Positions 43,839-52,800 of a DNA stretch of 64,000 nucleotides are shown here, piece by piece. This DNA is from an uncultured Pseudomonadales bacterium (GTDB lineage: Bacteria > Pseudomonadota > Gammaproteobacteria > Pseudomonadales > Azotimanducaceae): assembly GCA_958296025.1 (NCBI GenBank), contig OY282430.1, forward strand, positions 3,100,001-3,164,000. The letters run 5' to 3'. Numbering within the stretch: position 1 is the first letter of the stretch; each line of letters opens with the position of its first letter. Under the pieces are notes generated by a model. That model ran no database searches. It saw only the letters and a list, made by a program, of their open reading frames with translations, and was not told the DNA's origin. Made by a program: the position numbers and the translations under genes.

Positions 43839-45767
43839 ATGGGCAAAATCATCGGCATCGACCTGGGCACCACCAACTCCTGCGTGGCCGTCCTTGAAGG
43901 CGGGGATGGCAGGGTCATCGAAAACTCCGAAGGGGACCGCACCACCCCCTCCATCATCGCCTACACGGACGACGGCGAAATTCTCGTTGGCCAGAACGCC
44001 AAGCGGCAGGCCGTCACCAACCCGAAGAACACCCTGTTCGCCATCAAGCGGCTGATCGGGCGCAAGTTCAAGGACGACGTGGTGCAGAAAGACATCAAGA
44101 TGGTGCCCTACCAGATCGACAGCGCCGCCAACGGGGACGCCTGGGTCACCGTCAAGAGAGACAAGCTGGCGCCGCCGCAGGTTGCCGCCGAAGTGCTGAA
44201 GAAAATGAAGAAGACCGCCGAGGAGTACCTAGGCGAAGCAGTGTCCGAGGCGGTCATCACCGTGCCGGCCTACTTCAACGACTCCCAACGCCAAGCCACC
44301 AAGGACGCTGGCAAGATCGCCGGCTTGGACGTCAAGCGCATCATCAATGAGCCCACTGCCGCCGCGCTGGCCTACGGCTTGGACAAGAAACGGGGGGACG
44401 CAAAGATCGCCGTCTATGACTTGGGCGGCGGCACCTTCGACATCTCCATCATCGAAATTGCCGAAATCGACGGCGAGCATCAGTTCGAGGTGCTCTCCAC
44501 CAACGGCGACACCTTCCTCGGCGGAGAGGATTTCGACCTGACGGTCATTGACTATCTGGCCGATGAGTTCAAGAAGGAGCACGGCATCGACTTGCACAAG
44601 GATCCGCTGGCCCTGCAGCGCCTCAAGGAGGGCGCGGAGAAGGCCAAGATGGAGTTGTCCAACAGCCAGCAGACCGAGATCAATTTGCCCTACATCACCG
44701 CCGACCGAACCGGGCCGAAGCACTTGGTGCTGAAGCTGTCCCGGGCCAAGCTGGAGTCCTTGGTGGAGAACTTGGTGGACCGCACCATAGGCCCGTGCCG
44801 CACCGCCATCCAAGACGCCGACCTTGGCGTCAGCGGCATCGACGACGTCATCTTGGTCGGCGGCCAAACGCGGATGCCGTTGGTGCAGGAGAAGGTCAAG
44901 GCGTTTTTCAACAAGGAGCCGCGCCGGGACGTCAACCCGGACGAGGCGGTGGCCATCGGCGCGGCCATCCAGGCCGCGGTGTTGTCTGGGGACGTCAAGG
45001 ACGTGCTGCTGCTGGACGTGACGCCCCTTTCCCTCGGCATCGAGACCCTGGGCAAGGTGATGAGCGTTCTGATCGAGAAGAACACCACCATACCCACTAA
45101 GAAGACCCAAGTGTTTTCCACCGCGGACGACAACCAAACCGCGGTGACCATCCATGTGCTGCAAGGGGAGCGCAAGCAGGCGGCGCAGAACAAGTCCCTC
45201 GGCCAGTTCGACCTGCGGGACATTCCGCCAGCCCCCCGCGGCATGCCGCAAATTGAGGTCAGTTTCGACTTGGACGCCAACGGCATACTGAACGTCTCCG
45301 CCAAGGACAAGGCCACCGGCAAGGAGCAGTCCATCGTCATCAAGGCGTCCAGCGGCCTGTCCGACGAAGAGATTGAACAAATGGTGCGGGACGCGGAGGC
45401 GCACGCCGCTGACGACGAGAAGTTCGCCGAGATGGTCAACCTGCGCAACCAAGCGGATGCGATGATTCATGCGTCCCGCAAGGCGGTCAAGGACAGCGGA
45501 GGCAAGGTCGCCAATGCGGAAAAAGAGGCGGTGGAGTCTGCCGCCACCGCCTTGGAGGAGGCCCTAAAGAGCGAAAACAAAGCGGAGATTGAGGCTAAGA
45601 TTCAGGCTCTGTCGGAAGCCTCGGTCCAGTTCGCGCAAAAGGCTTCCGCTAACGCGACGGCCGGCGGCGGCGATGCTGAAGGCGGCGGCAGCGGCAAGGC
45701 CACCGACGGCGACACGGTGGATGCCGAATTTGAAGAGGTGAAGGACGACGACAAGAAAGACAAGTAA
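43839..45767 (+). CDS. dnaK: chaperone DnaK (Hsp70)
   Basis: ATP-driven chaperone that binds exposed hydrophobic peptides. The nucleotide-binding domain has [52 protein letters not shown] and [20 protein letters not shown]. The substrate-binding domain starts near 390 ([19 protein letters not shown]). A helical lid follows, and the tail ends in acidic [19 protein letters not shown] 9 bases upstream fixes the ATG at 43839. Length 642 aa is normal. The transcript continues to dnaJ through a strongly structured gap. Confidence 0.98.
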   Translation: MGKIIGIDLGTTNSCVAVLEGGDGRVIENSEGDRTTPSIIAYTDDGEILVGQNAKRQAVTNPKNTLFAIKRLIGRKFKDDVVQKDIKMVPYQIDSAANGDAWVTVKRDKLAPPQVAAEVLKKMKKTAEEYLGEAVSEAVITVPAYFNDSQRQATKDAGKIAGLDVKRIINEPTAAALAYGLDKKRGDAKIAVYDLGGGTFDISIIEIAEIDGEHQFEVLSTNGDTFLGGEDFDLTVIDYLADEFKKEHGIDLHKDPLALQRLKEGAEKAKMELSNSQQTEINLPYITADRTGPKHLVLKLSRAKLESLVENLVDRTIGPCRTAIQDADLGVSGIDDVILVGGQTRMPLVQEKVKAFFNKEPRRDVNPDEAVAIGAAIQAAVLSGDVKDVLLLDVTPLSLGIETLGKVMSVLIEKNTTIPTKKTQVFSTADDNQTAVTIHVLQGERKQAAQNKSLGQFDLRDIPPAPRGMPQIEVSFDLDANGILNVSAKDKATGKEQSIVIKASSGLSDEEIEQMVRDAEAHAADDEKFAEMVNLRNQADAMIHASRKAVKDSGGKVANAEKEAVESAATALEEALKSENKAEIEAKIQALSEASVQFAQKASANATAGGGDAEGGGSGKATDGDTVDAEFEEVKDDDKKDK

Positions 45768-45780
45768 GGTGCGCCCAAAC

Positions 45781-45945
45781 CCGGACGCCGGGCGTCCGGC
45801 CCTTGCCCCAACTGGGGGAGCATCCCGGATCTGGAAGCGGCGCTGCAGAACCCTGAGCCCGAAACGACGGGGATGCTCCGAAGGGCAAGTACGGCGCACA
45901 TTGTGGTCGGGGGCGGAAGCGTCCCGCCCACAAGCCTTGTGGGCG
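45781..45945 (+). promoter_or_regulatory. three hairpins between dnaK and dnaJ
   Basis: The 209-base gap contains CCGGACGC-CGG-GCGTCCGG (45781-45799). It also contains a long-range pair GGAGCATCCC (45817-45826) with GGGATGCTCC (45870-45879), and CGCCCACAA-GCC-TTGTGGGCG (45925-45945). None is followed by a T run. They may stabilise or attenuate the operon mRNA. Confidence 0.5.
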
Positions 45946-45976
45946 CACTTGACTTGCTGAGCACGGGAATGGACTG

Positions 45977-47107
45977 ATGGCGAAACGCGACTACTACGAA
46001 GTGCTGGGCCTGAACCGGGATGCCGGCGGCGACGACGTCAAGAAGGCGTACCGCCGCCTCGCCATGAAATACCATCCGGACCGCAACCCAAATGACGCCA
46101 ACGCCGAAGAGCAGTTCAAGGAAGCCTCCGAAGCCTATGAAGTTCTTTCCGATCGGGAGAAGCGCAGCGCCTACGATCAGTTCGGCCACGCCGGGGTGGA
46201 CCCAAGCGCCGGCGGCATGGGCGGCGCCGGCTTTAACGGCAGCTTCGCCGACATCTTCGGCGATGTGTTCGGCGATTTCTTCAACGGCGCCCGCGCCGGC
46301 CGCAGCCGCGGCAACCGGGGGGGCGACCTTCAGTACACCCTGCAGCTGGATCTGGAGCAGGCCGTGCAGGGCGACACCGTGGAGGTCTCCGTGCCGGTGC
46401 TGGCCACCTGCGAGGACTGCGACGGCAGCGGCGCCAAGGCCGGCACCCAGCCCAGCACCTGCCCCGAGTGTTCCGGAACCGGGCAAATCCGCGTCTCCCA
46501 AGGCTTCTTCTCCTTGCAGCAAACCTGCCCCCGTTGCCGCGGCGCCGGACAGGTCATCACCGACCCGTGCCGCCGCTGCGGTGGGCGCGGGCGCATGGAA
46601 AAGCGCAAGAAGCTGTCGGTGCGCATCCCCCCCGGAGTGGACACCGGGGACCGCATCCGCCTCAGCGGCGAAGGCGAGGCCGGCCCCCGCGGCGGACCGG
46701 CCGGTGACCTCTATGTCCAGATGGAGGTGCGCGAACACCCCATCTTCGTGCGCGAAGGCCGCCATCTGTTCTGCGAAGTGCCCATATCCTTCGTCGATGC
46801 CGCCCTAGGCGGGGAAATGCAAGTGCCCACCCTAACGGGGCGGGTGAAGCTGCGGGTGCCGCCGGAAACCCAAACCGGCAAGCTGTTTCGCCTGCGCGGC
46901 AAGGGGCTGACCCCGGTGCGCGGCGGTTCGGTGGGGGATCTGCACTGCAAGGTGGTGGTGGAAACGCCGGTCAAGCTGAATGAGACGCAAAAGGAGCTGC
47001 TGCGCAAGTTCAAACGCAGCCTCAAACAGGGCAGCGAAGAGCACTCCCCCAAGGAAAGCGGCTGGTTTCAGGGCGTCAAGGACTTCTTTGAAGACCTGAA
47101 GTCCTAG
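45977..47107 (+). CDS. dnaJ: chaperone DnaJ (Hsp40)
   Basis: Co-chaperone that delivers substrates to DnaK and triggers its ATPase. The J domain carries YHPDRNP (HPD at about 33-35). A glycine/phenylalanine-rich segment ([20 protein letters not shown]) is followed by four zinc-binding repeats: [32 protein letters not shown]. The C-terminal substrate domains end in DFFEDLKS. Length 376 aa is normal. Its TAG stop begins an 11-base copy of the dispersed repeat. Confidence 0.97.
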   Translation: MAKRDYYEVLGLNRDAGGDDVKKAYRRLAMKYHPDRNPNDANAEEQFKEASEAYEVLSDREKRSAYDQFGHAGVDPSAGGMGGAGFNGSFADIFGDVFGDFFNGARAGRSRGNRGGDLQYTLQLDLEQAVQGDTVEVSVPVLATCEDCDGSGAKAGTQPSTCPECSGTGQIRVSQGFFSLQQTCPRCRGAGQVITDPCRRCGGRGRMEKRKKLSVRIPPGVDTGDRIRLSGEGEAGPRGGPAGDLYVQMEVREHPIFVREGRHLFCEVPISFVDAALGGEMQVPTLTGRVKLRVPPETQTGKLFRLRGKGLTPVRGGSVGDLHCKVVVETPVKLNETQKELLRKFKRSLKQGSEEHSPKESGWFQGVKDFFEDLKS

Positions 47108-47114
47108 TGTCCTG
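47104..47114 (+). repeat. partial dispersed repeat CTAGTGTCCTG at the dnaJ stop
   Basis: The first 11 bases of the 16-mer recur, then diverge (CCAACACC). TAG at 47105-47107 is the dnaJ stop codon. Confidence 0.6.
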
Positions 47115-47259
47115 CCAACACCGTCACCCCGGCCGCACCCAGTTACCCGCGACTTTGGGATGACCTTGGGAGCATTTCCACTTTGCGTTGACAATGAGGT
47201 TCCGTGCAGTTTGGGCAGGGAGGCCAATCCTGTAAACTGCATGGCTTGTTGACATGAAG

Positions 47260-47279
47260 GCGGGCGTTGAATCGCCCGC
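47260..47279 (+). other. hairpin in the dapB leader
   Basis: GCGGGCG-TTGAAT-CGCCCGC, a perfect 7-bp stem ending 15 bases before the dapB ATG, close enough to affect ribosome access. No lysine-riboswitch features were recognised around it. A weak promoter (TTGGGC 47211-47216, TAAACT 47233-47238) lies upstream. Confidence 0.4.
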
Positions 47280-47294
47280 GGGGCTTGGTTGACC

Positions 47295-48098
47295 ATGACG
47301 GGCACAATGCGGGTCGCCGTTGCCGGCGCCGCCGGGCGCATGGGACGCACCCTGATTCAAGCGGTCTTTGAGGACGACGAACTGCAATTGGGCGCCGCCA
47401 CGGAGCGCCCTAGCGCTCACGAACTAGGCGCGGACGCCGGAGAGCTCGCCGGGGTCGGCGCCATGGGCGTGCCGCTGGTGGGTTCCGTTGCCGAAGTGCT
47501 GGAAGGCTTCGACACACTCATCGACTTCACCGTCCCCCAAGCGACCTTGGGCGCTTTGCACAGCTGCTGCGCCACTGGCAAGGGGGTGGTCATCGGCACG
47601 ACCGGCTTTGATGAGGCGGGCTTGGCGCAAATCCGCCAAGCCGCGCAGATCATCCCCATTCTGATGGCGCCCAACATGAGCATAGGCGTCAATCTGATGT
47701 TTCGCTTGGTGGAGCAGGCGGCGCAGGCGCTCGGCAACGAAGTGGACATTGAAGTCGTCGAAGCCCACCACCGCCATAAGATGGACGCCCCTTCCGGCAC
47801 CGCCGTGCGTCTCGGCCAAATCCTGGCGAAGGCGCTGGGGCGGAACTTGGACGAAGTGGCCGAATACGGGCGCCAAGGCCAAACCGGTGCCCGCGCCCGG
47901 CGCGCCATCGGCTTCAGCGCCCTGCGCGGCGGCGACATCGTGGGCGAGCACACAGTCATGTTCGCCGGGGAAGGCGAACGCATCGAAATCACCCACCGCG
48001 CCGGCAGCCGCATGAACTTCGCCAAGGGTGCCCTTAGAGCCGTCAAGTTCCTGGCGGACAAGCGCAACGGGCTTTACGACATGGGGGATGCACTGTAG
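47295..48098 (+). CDS. dapB: 4-hydroxy-tetrahydrodipicolinate reductase
   Basis: Reduces the DapA product with NAD(P)H in lysine and diaminopimelate synthesis. The dinucleotide motif is VAVAGAAGRMGRTLIQAV near the N-terminus. GTTGFDEAG and APNMSIGVNLMF follow, and EAHHRHKMDAPSGTA holds the catalytic histidine and lysine. ATG at 47295 is preferred over an in-frame TTG at 47289. Length 267 aa is normal. It follows dnaJ, a common arrangement; carA, which often follows, is absent. Confidence 0.96.
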   Translation: MTGTMRVAVAGAAGRMGRTLIQAVFEDDELQLGAATERPSAHELGADAGELAGVGAMGVPLVGSVAEVLEGFDTLIDFTVPQATLGALHSCCATGKGVVIGTTGFDEAGLAQIRQAAQIIPILMAPNMSIGVNLMFRLVEQAAQALGNEVDIEVVEAHHRHKMDAPSGTAVRLGQILAKALGRNLDEVAEYGRQGQTGARARRAIGFSALRGGDIVGEHTVMFAGEGERIEITHRAGSRMNFAKGALRAVKFLADKRNGLYDMGDAL

Positions 48099-48197
48099 GG
48101 AACCCAGCCCAACTCGGTTCGCAGCCCAAGGCCCAACGGCCCGGCGTTGAAGCTCGGCGATGTGCCGCCCATCCGCGGCAGCACCTGCATTCGGTCC

Positions 48198-48722
48198 CTA
48201 GCCCAAGCGGGCGCGCAGCAGGAAGGCCAAGCGCTCCACCATTGAGAGCAGAGTACTAGCCACCAGCAGCCATGCGGCCGCATAGGCCCAAACCGCCGGC
48301 AGCCAAGCCAAGCCAAGCCATTGCGGAAAGACGATGAGGCCGGTCAGAACGAAATAGCCAATGCCGTTGGCCTTGCCAATGCGGTTGGTGCGCAGCCTTT
48401 GGCCGGCGAGGGCGCGGGAGTCAAAAACATATTGAACGAAGGCTAGGGGAATCAACGCCGGCAGCAACCAAGGCACCCAATTGGCGCTGGCCAAGCCTCC
48501 CAATGCACAGGTGACAAACAGGCAGTCCGCCCCATGGTCGAGCAGGCCGCCCTGGTTTGAGGCTTGGCCCAACCGCCGGGCAAGAAAGCCGTCCAGCAGA
48601 TCGGTGCCGATGGCCAGCAGCAGCAGCAACGCCGCCGCCGTCCAGTTTGCGCCCATTCCTGCCGAAGCAGCAAAGGGCGCCGCCGCCAAGCGCAAGGCCG
48701 TGACCAAGTTGGGCCAATTCAT
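48198..48722 (-). CDS. CDP-alcohol phosphatidyltransferase family protein
   Basis: Integral membrane enzyme of 174 aa that transfers a phosphatidyl group from CDP-diacylglycerol, or a similar group, to an alcohol. The signature D-G-x2-A-R-x8-G-x3-D-x3-D is present: LLDGFLARRLGQASNQGGLL followed by DHGAD. About six hydrophobic segments surround it. It resembles PgsA in size, but the acceptor alcohol cannot be told. It stands alone, converging on dapB and divergent from xseA. Confidence 0.85.
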   Translation of the reverse strand: MNWPNLVTALRLAAAPFAASAGMGANWTAAALLLLLAIGTDLLDGFLARRLGQASNQGGLLDHGADCLFVTCALGGLASANWVPWLLPALIPLAFVQYVFDSRALAGQRLRTNRIGKANGIGYFVLTGLIVFPQWLGLAWLPAVWAYAAAWLLVASTLLSMVERLAFLLRARLG

Positions 48723-48944
48723 TGGCGAATATTACCGCCCCTTCCCGGCAAAGCACCGCCCCGGACACACAGGATTTTGAGATGGTCCTGGCGGACGCCC
48801 CGTGAGCGGTGCCCGGCACCTTGACTTCGGAGGCACGATGGACGGACGATTGGCCCTCGCGCAAAAGGGTTTCGGCAACATCCCCGCTGCCTGCGGGCCA
48901 TTAGCGGCGCCGTTTTGTCATTCATTTCGTTCAGCAGCAGCGCC

Positions 48945-50396
48945 ATGTCCGCATTCGACAAGGAACAAGCGAAAAAAACGGACACGCTCTTGCATCCCAG
49001 TTCGGGAGGCGAGCCGCCATCCGTAGGAAGGATGATCAGATCTCCCGTCCTCACCGTGAGCCTTCTGAACGAACGGGTCAGGCTGCTGCTTGAGCGAAAC
49101 TTCGATCTGGTCTGGATTCGCGGGGAGATATCCAACTTCCGGCGCCCCGGGTCCGGACACTGGTACTTCACGTTGAAGGATGACCGGGCGCAGGTGCGCT
49201 GCGCCATGTTCGTCAACCGCAACCGTTACTGCCGGATGCGGCCCGTCGATGGTACACAGGTGCTGCTGGTCGGGCGCGTCAGCCTCTATGAGGAGCGGGG
49301 CGCGTTCCAAGTGATCGTGGATCGGTTGGAGACGGCTGGAGAGGGCGCCCTACGGGCCGCTTTCGAGGCGTTGAAGGAGCGCTTGGCCGCCGAGGGCCTT
49401 TTCGCGGCGGAGCGCAAGCGCAGTTTGCCGGCGTTTCCCAAGCATCTCGCCGTGGTTTCATCCCTCTCTGGCGCCGCGTTGAAGGACGTGCTCAGCGTTG
49501 TGCGGCGACGGTTTCCGCTGCTGCGGGTCAGGGTGCTGCCGGTGGCCGTTCAGGGTGCGGAGGCGCCTGGGCAGATCGTCGAAGCCTTGGCCCGGGCCGC
49601 CAAGTGGGTTCCCGACCTGGTGCTGCTGACCCGGGGCGGCGGCAGCTTGGAGGACCTTGCCGCCTTCAACTCGGAGGCGGTGGCCCGAGCCATCGCCGCC
49701 TGCCCCGTACCCACGGTGTCGGCGGTGGGCCATGAAACGGATATCACCATCGCCGACTTCGCAGCCGACCTGCGGGCGCCGACGCCCTCGACGGCGGCGG
49801 AGTTGATTACCCCGGACGGCCCCGCCTTGGCGGAGGAGTTGGCCCTTGCACAGCAACGCTTGGAGCGTATCGCCGCGACGCTGTTGGAGCTGTCCAAGCA
49901 TCGGCTAAACGGATTGCAGGCGCGTTTGATCAATCCCCGCCATCGCCTGCATCAGCTCATGCAACGGGCCGACGACCTGGATGAGCGGCTGCGCCGCTGC
50001 TTGGCCGCACGAATGGCGCAGTCCCGCATTCGATTGGAAGGGTTGCGCCAGCGGGTCTGGTGGCGGCATCCGCGCCCGATAATGATGGAATGCGCCGCGA
50101 CCCTGCGGACTTTGCTGCAAGACGCGCAGCGCTCGCTGCAGGCAAGGCTCCGGCAAAACCGCCAACAGGTCGATGCGCTGGTCCGCACCTTGGAGGCCGT
50201 CAGCCCCCTAAGCGCACTAGCTCGAGGGTACGCCATCATCACCCGTCCTGGGGGCGGCGCCATCACCCATTCCCAACAAGCCGCTGCCGGGGAAGCCATT
50301 GAAGTGAATTTTCACGATGGCCTCATCGACGCCGTGGCGCAAGGGCAGCGGCCGTTGCCGCAACGCTGGCGGACGCCGGAGAAAGACATCCAGTGA
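48945..50396 (+). CDS. xseA: exodeoxyribonuclease VII large subunit
   Basis: Catalytic subunit of ExoVII. An OB-fold opens the family region (VSLLNERVRLLLERNFDLVW, IRGEISNFRRPGSGHWYFTL). The nuclease domain has LLTRGGGSLEDLAAFNSEAV, VSAVGHETDITIADFAADLR and APTPSTAAE. A coiled coil follows, and the end (SPLSALARGYAIITR) is typical. Family sequence begins near codon 30; the ATG at 48945 is used, but 49032 is possible with AGGAAGG directly before it. xseB is 20 kb away. Its TGA overlaps the GTG of the peptidase gene. Confidence 0.95.
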   Translation: MSAFDKEQAKKTDTLLHPSSGGEPPSVGRMIRSPVLTVSLLNERVRLLLERNFDLVWIRGEISNFRRPGSGHWYFTLKDDRAQVRCAMFVNRNRYCRMRPVDGTQVLLVGRVSLYEERGAFQVIVDRLETAGEGALRAAFEALKERLAAEGLFAAERKRSLPAFPKHLAVVSSLSGAALKDVLSVVRRRFPLLRVRVLPVAVQGAEAPGQIVEALARAAKWVPDLVLLTRGGGSLEDLAAFNSEAVARAIAACPVPTVSAVGHETDITIADFAADLRAPTPSTAAELITPDGPALAEELALAQQRLERIAATLLELSKHRLNGLQARLINPRHRLHQLMQRADDLDERLRRCLAARMAQSRIRLEGLRQRVWWRHPRPIMMECAATLRTLLQDAQRSLQARLRQNRQQVDALVRTLEAVSPLSALARGYAIITRPGGGAITHSQQAAAGEAIEVNFHDGLIDAVAQGQRPLPQRWRTPEKDIQ

Positions 50397-51190
50397 AGCC
50401 TTTGTCCGTTGCCGCAACATTCGCGGCTTGGCTGGCGTCGTGCGGCGCCGCGCATGGAGCCGTGCCGGGGGGCGTCTATCTGCTGCCGCTGCCGTCCGGC
50501 ATGGATTCCGCCACCTACCAAGGCCGATCGGTGCTCATCCATCAGGGCCGCGCCTTAGTGGGCGTCCACGTTAACGCCAAGCCGGGCGAGCACAGGCTCA
50601 GTTTGGTCGGCCCGGCTGGCGCAGCGACCCATCGCTTCACCGTGGCGCCCAAGCAATATCCAGAGGAGCATCTGACCATCGCCAATCAACGCATGGTTAC
50701 CCCGGAATCGGCGGACCTCGCCCGCATCAAAGCGGAAACGCAACGGCAACTGGCTCTTTACCAACGCTTCACGTCCCGTCCTTTGGACATCACACCCTTC
50801 AACCAACCCCTCAAAGGCCGTGTCTCCAGCGTCTTCGGCAAACGTCGGGTGCTGAACGGCCAACCGCGAAGTCCCCACTCCGGACTGGACCTAGCCGCCG
50901 ATACCGGCACCCCCGTGCGCGCCCCGGCGCCAGCGCAAGCGGTGTTGGCCGACGACCTGTACTTCAACGGCAAGACCCTGTTCCTGGACCACGGCCGAGG
51001 CCTCGTCACCATGTACTGCCATCTGAGCGCCATCCTGGTTCACGAAGGGGATGCGGTGGAACGCGGCCAAGTGATCGGCCAAGTCGGCGCCACCGGCCGG
51101 GCCACCGGCCCGCATCTTCATTGGTCGGTCAGCCTCAACGGCAACCGGGTGGACCCGGTGCGGGTGATGGCCATTCTGAACCGGGAGTGA
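50393..51190 (+). CDS. M23 family (LytM-type) peptidoglycan endopeptidase
   Basis: Exported zinc peptidase that cuts peptidoglycan cross-links. A signal peptide (FAAWLASCGAAHGAV) is followed by a linker domain. The LytM domain shows all expected ligands: H162 and D166 in PHSGLDLAAD, H210 in TMYCHLSAI, and H241/H243 in GPHLHWSV. So it should be active rather than a degenerate EnvC/NlpD-type activator. The GTG start overlaps the xseA stop as GTGA. Length 265 aa. Confidence 0.93.
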   Translation: MKPLSVAATFAAWLASCGAAHGAVPGGVYLLPLPSGMDSATYQGRSVLIHQGRALVGVHVNAKPGEHRLSLVGPAGAATHRFTVAPKQYPEEHLTIANQRMVTPESADLARIKAETQRQLALYQRFTSRPLDITPFNQPLKGRVSSVFGKRRVLNGQPRSPHSGLDLAADTGTPVRAPAPAQAVLADDLYFNGKTLFLDHGRGLVTMYCHLSAILVHEGDAVERGQVIGQVGATGRATGPHLHWSVSLNGNRVDPVRVMAILNRE

Positions 51191-51297
51191 AGCGCGGCAG
51201 ACTAGGGGCGGTTGCGCCTCTGTAGCGGCGGCCCGGCGGTGTTGGCGGCAGCAGCGGATGAGCCTCAATGCGCGGCCCTCGGCCTCTCCCCGCCCAA

Positions 51298-52800
51298 TCA
51301 ACGGCCGCGACGATGCCGCAGCAACCGCTGACGCCGGCGCTGCTGGCGCGGGGTGAGCGGGTTGCGCTTGCCGGCGTAGGGGTTGTGGGTGGTCTTGAGT
51401 TCGATGCGCACGGGGCTGCCGACGAGGTTGAATGCCTCCCGAAAGCCATTCTCCAGATAACGGACGTAGCTGGCCGGCAGGGCCTCGGTTTGGTTCCCAT
51501 GAATGCCGATGGACGGCGGATGACCGCCCAGCCGGTGGGCGTAGCGTAGCTTGATGCGGCGGCCGCGCACGGTCGGCGGCGGATGCGCCTTAAGCAGCCC
51601 TTGCAGCACTCGGTTGAGCGCTGTGGTGCCGACCTCGAAGCGGCCTGCTTGGGAAACGACCTTGACGGCCTCCATCAAGCGACCGACGCCGGCACCCTCA
51701 AGGGCGGAGATGCAACGCAGGGGCGTCCAAGGTGCGAACTCGAGGCGGCGGTTGAAGACGGCCTGCCGTTGGCGCTTCTCCGCCACGCCTAAGAGATCCC
51801 ATTTGTTGGCGGCAATGACGAGACCGGCGCCGGCCTCAATGGCGATCTTGAGCACATGCAAGTCCTGATCCACCAAACCCTCCCGACCGTCCACCAGCAA
51901 CAGCGCGGTCTCGGCCCGCCGCATCGCCCGCAGCGCCTGGACAACGGAGAACTTTTCCGCCACGCCCTGCACCCTTCCCTTGCGCCGAACCCCGGCGGTG
52001 TCGATGAGAAGATAGGGGTCGCCACCCCAGGCGCAGGGGACGTCGATGGCATCCCTGGTGGTGCCGGGCTGGTCGAAGACAATCTGCCGCTCCTCCCCCA
52101 CCAAGCGGTTGATGAGGGTGGACTTGCCGACGTTGGGGCGGCCGATGATGGCGACGCGGATGCGGTCCGGCGCGTCCTTCGTAAGCGCCGGCAGCGAATC
52201 GCCCGGCCCAAAACGCCGCCTTGTCGAGGGCGCTTCGTCCGCAAGCGCCGGCGTTGCCGGCTGCCCGCTTAGCGCTGAGCAGGACGCTGCCGAGGGTCCT
52301 TCCTCCGCCGGCGGATCCGCCAACAGGCCGGCCAACAACCTGCTCAAGGCGGTCAAGCCGCGGCCTTGGCGCGCCGACACCAAGGACTGATCGGCGAAAC
52401 CTAGGGCGGCGAACTCGGCGGCGGCCTGTGGGTTCACGCCGTCGATCTTGTTCACCACCAGCACCACCCGCCTGCCGCTGCGTCTAAGGTCCGCAGCGAT
52501 GGCTTGGTCGCTGGCGGTCAGCCCGGCGCGGGCATCGACGATGAACAGCACTATGGCGGCGTCGGCGAGGGCCGCCCAGGCTTGGCGGCCCACCAACGCG
52601 GCGAAGTCCCCGTCCGCGTCCAAGCCGCCGGTGTCGATCAGGATGCAAGGCTTGCCGCCGACTTTGGCGCGTCCGTATTGCCGGTCTCGAGTCAGGCCGG
52701 GCACATTGGCCACCAGCGCGTCGCGGGCGCCGGTGAGCTTGTTGAACAGGGTGGATTTGCCGACGTTGGGCCGGCCGGCCAAGACCAGTTGCGGTATCAC
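51298..52800 (-). CDS. der: ribosome-associated GTPase Der
   Basis: Essential double-GTPase needed for 50S assembly. The first G domain has LAGRPNVGKSTLFNKL at residues 6-21; the second has AIIGRPNVGKSTLINRL near 218. A KH-like C-terminal domain follows (IKLRYAHRLGGHPPSIGIHG with NQTEALPASYVRYLENGFRE). The linker between G domains (about 170-215) is long and proline/alanine-rich. GTG start overlaps the bamB stop as GTGA. The 500-aa length is near normal. Confidence 0.97.
   Translation of the reverse strand: MIPQLVLAGRPNVGKSTLFNKLTGARDALVANVPGLTRDRQYGRAKVGGKPCILIDTGGLDADGDFAALVGRQAWAALADAAIVLFIVDARAGLTASDQAIAADLRRSGRRVVLVVNKIDGVNPQAAAEFAALGFADQSLVSARQGRGLTALSRLLAGLLADPPAEEGPSAASCSALSGQPATPALADEAPSTRRRFGPGDSLPALTKDAPDRIRVAIIGRPNVGKSTLINRLVGEERQIVFDQPGTTRDAIDVPCAWGGDPYLLIDTAGVRRKGRVQGVAEKFSVVQALRAMRRAETALLLVDGREGLVDQDLHVLKIAIEAGAGLVIAANKWDLLGVAEKRQRQAVFNRRLEFAPWTPLRCISALEGAGVGRLMEAVKVVSQAGRFEVGTTALNRVLQGLLKAHPPPTVRGRRIKLRYAHRLGGHPPSIGIHGNQTEALPASYVRYLENGFREAFNLVGSPVRIELKTTHNPYAGKRNPLTPRQQRRRQRLLRHRRGR

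Noticed and set aside
48838-49026. Small frame with GGAGG before its ATG, upstream of xseA
   Set aside because: It overlaps the xseA start in another frame and its translation is basic low-quality sequence.
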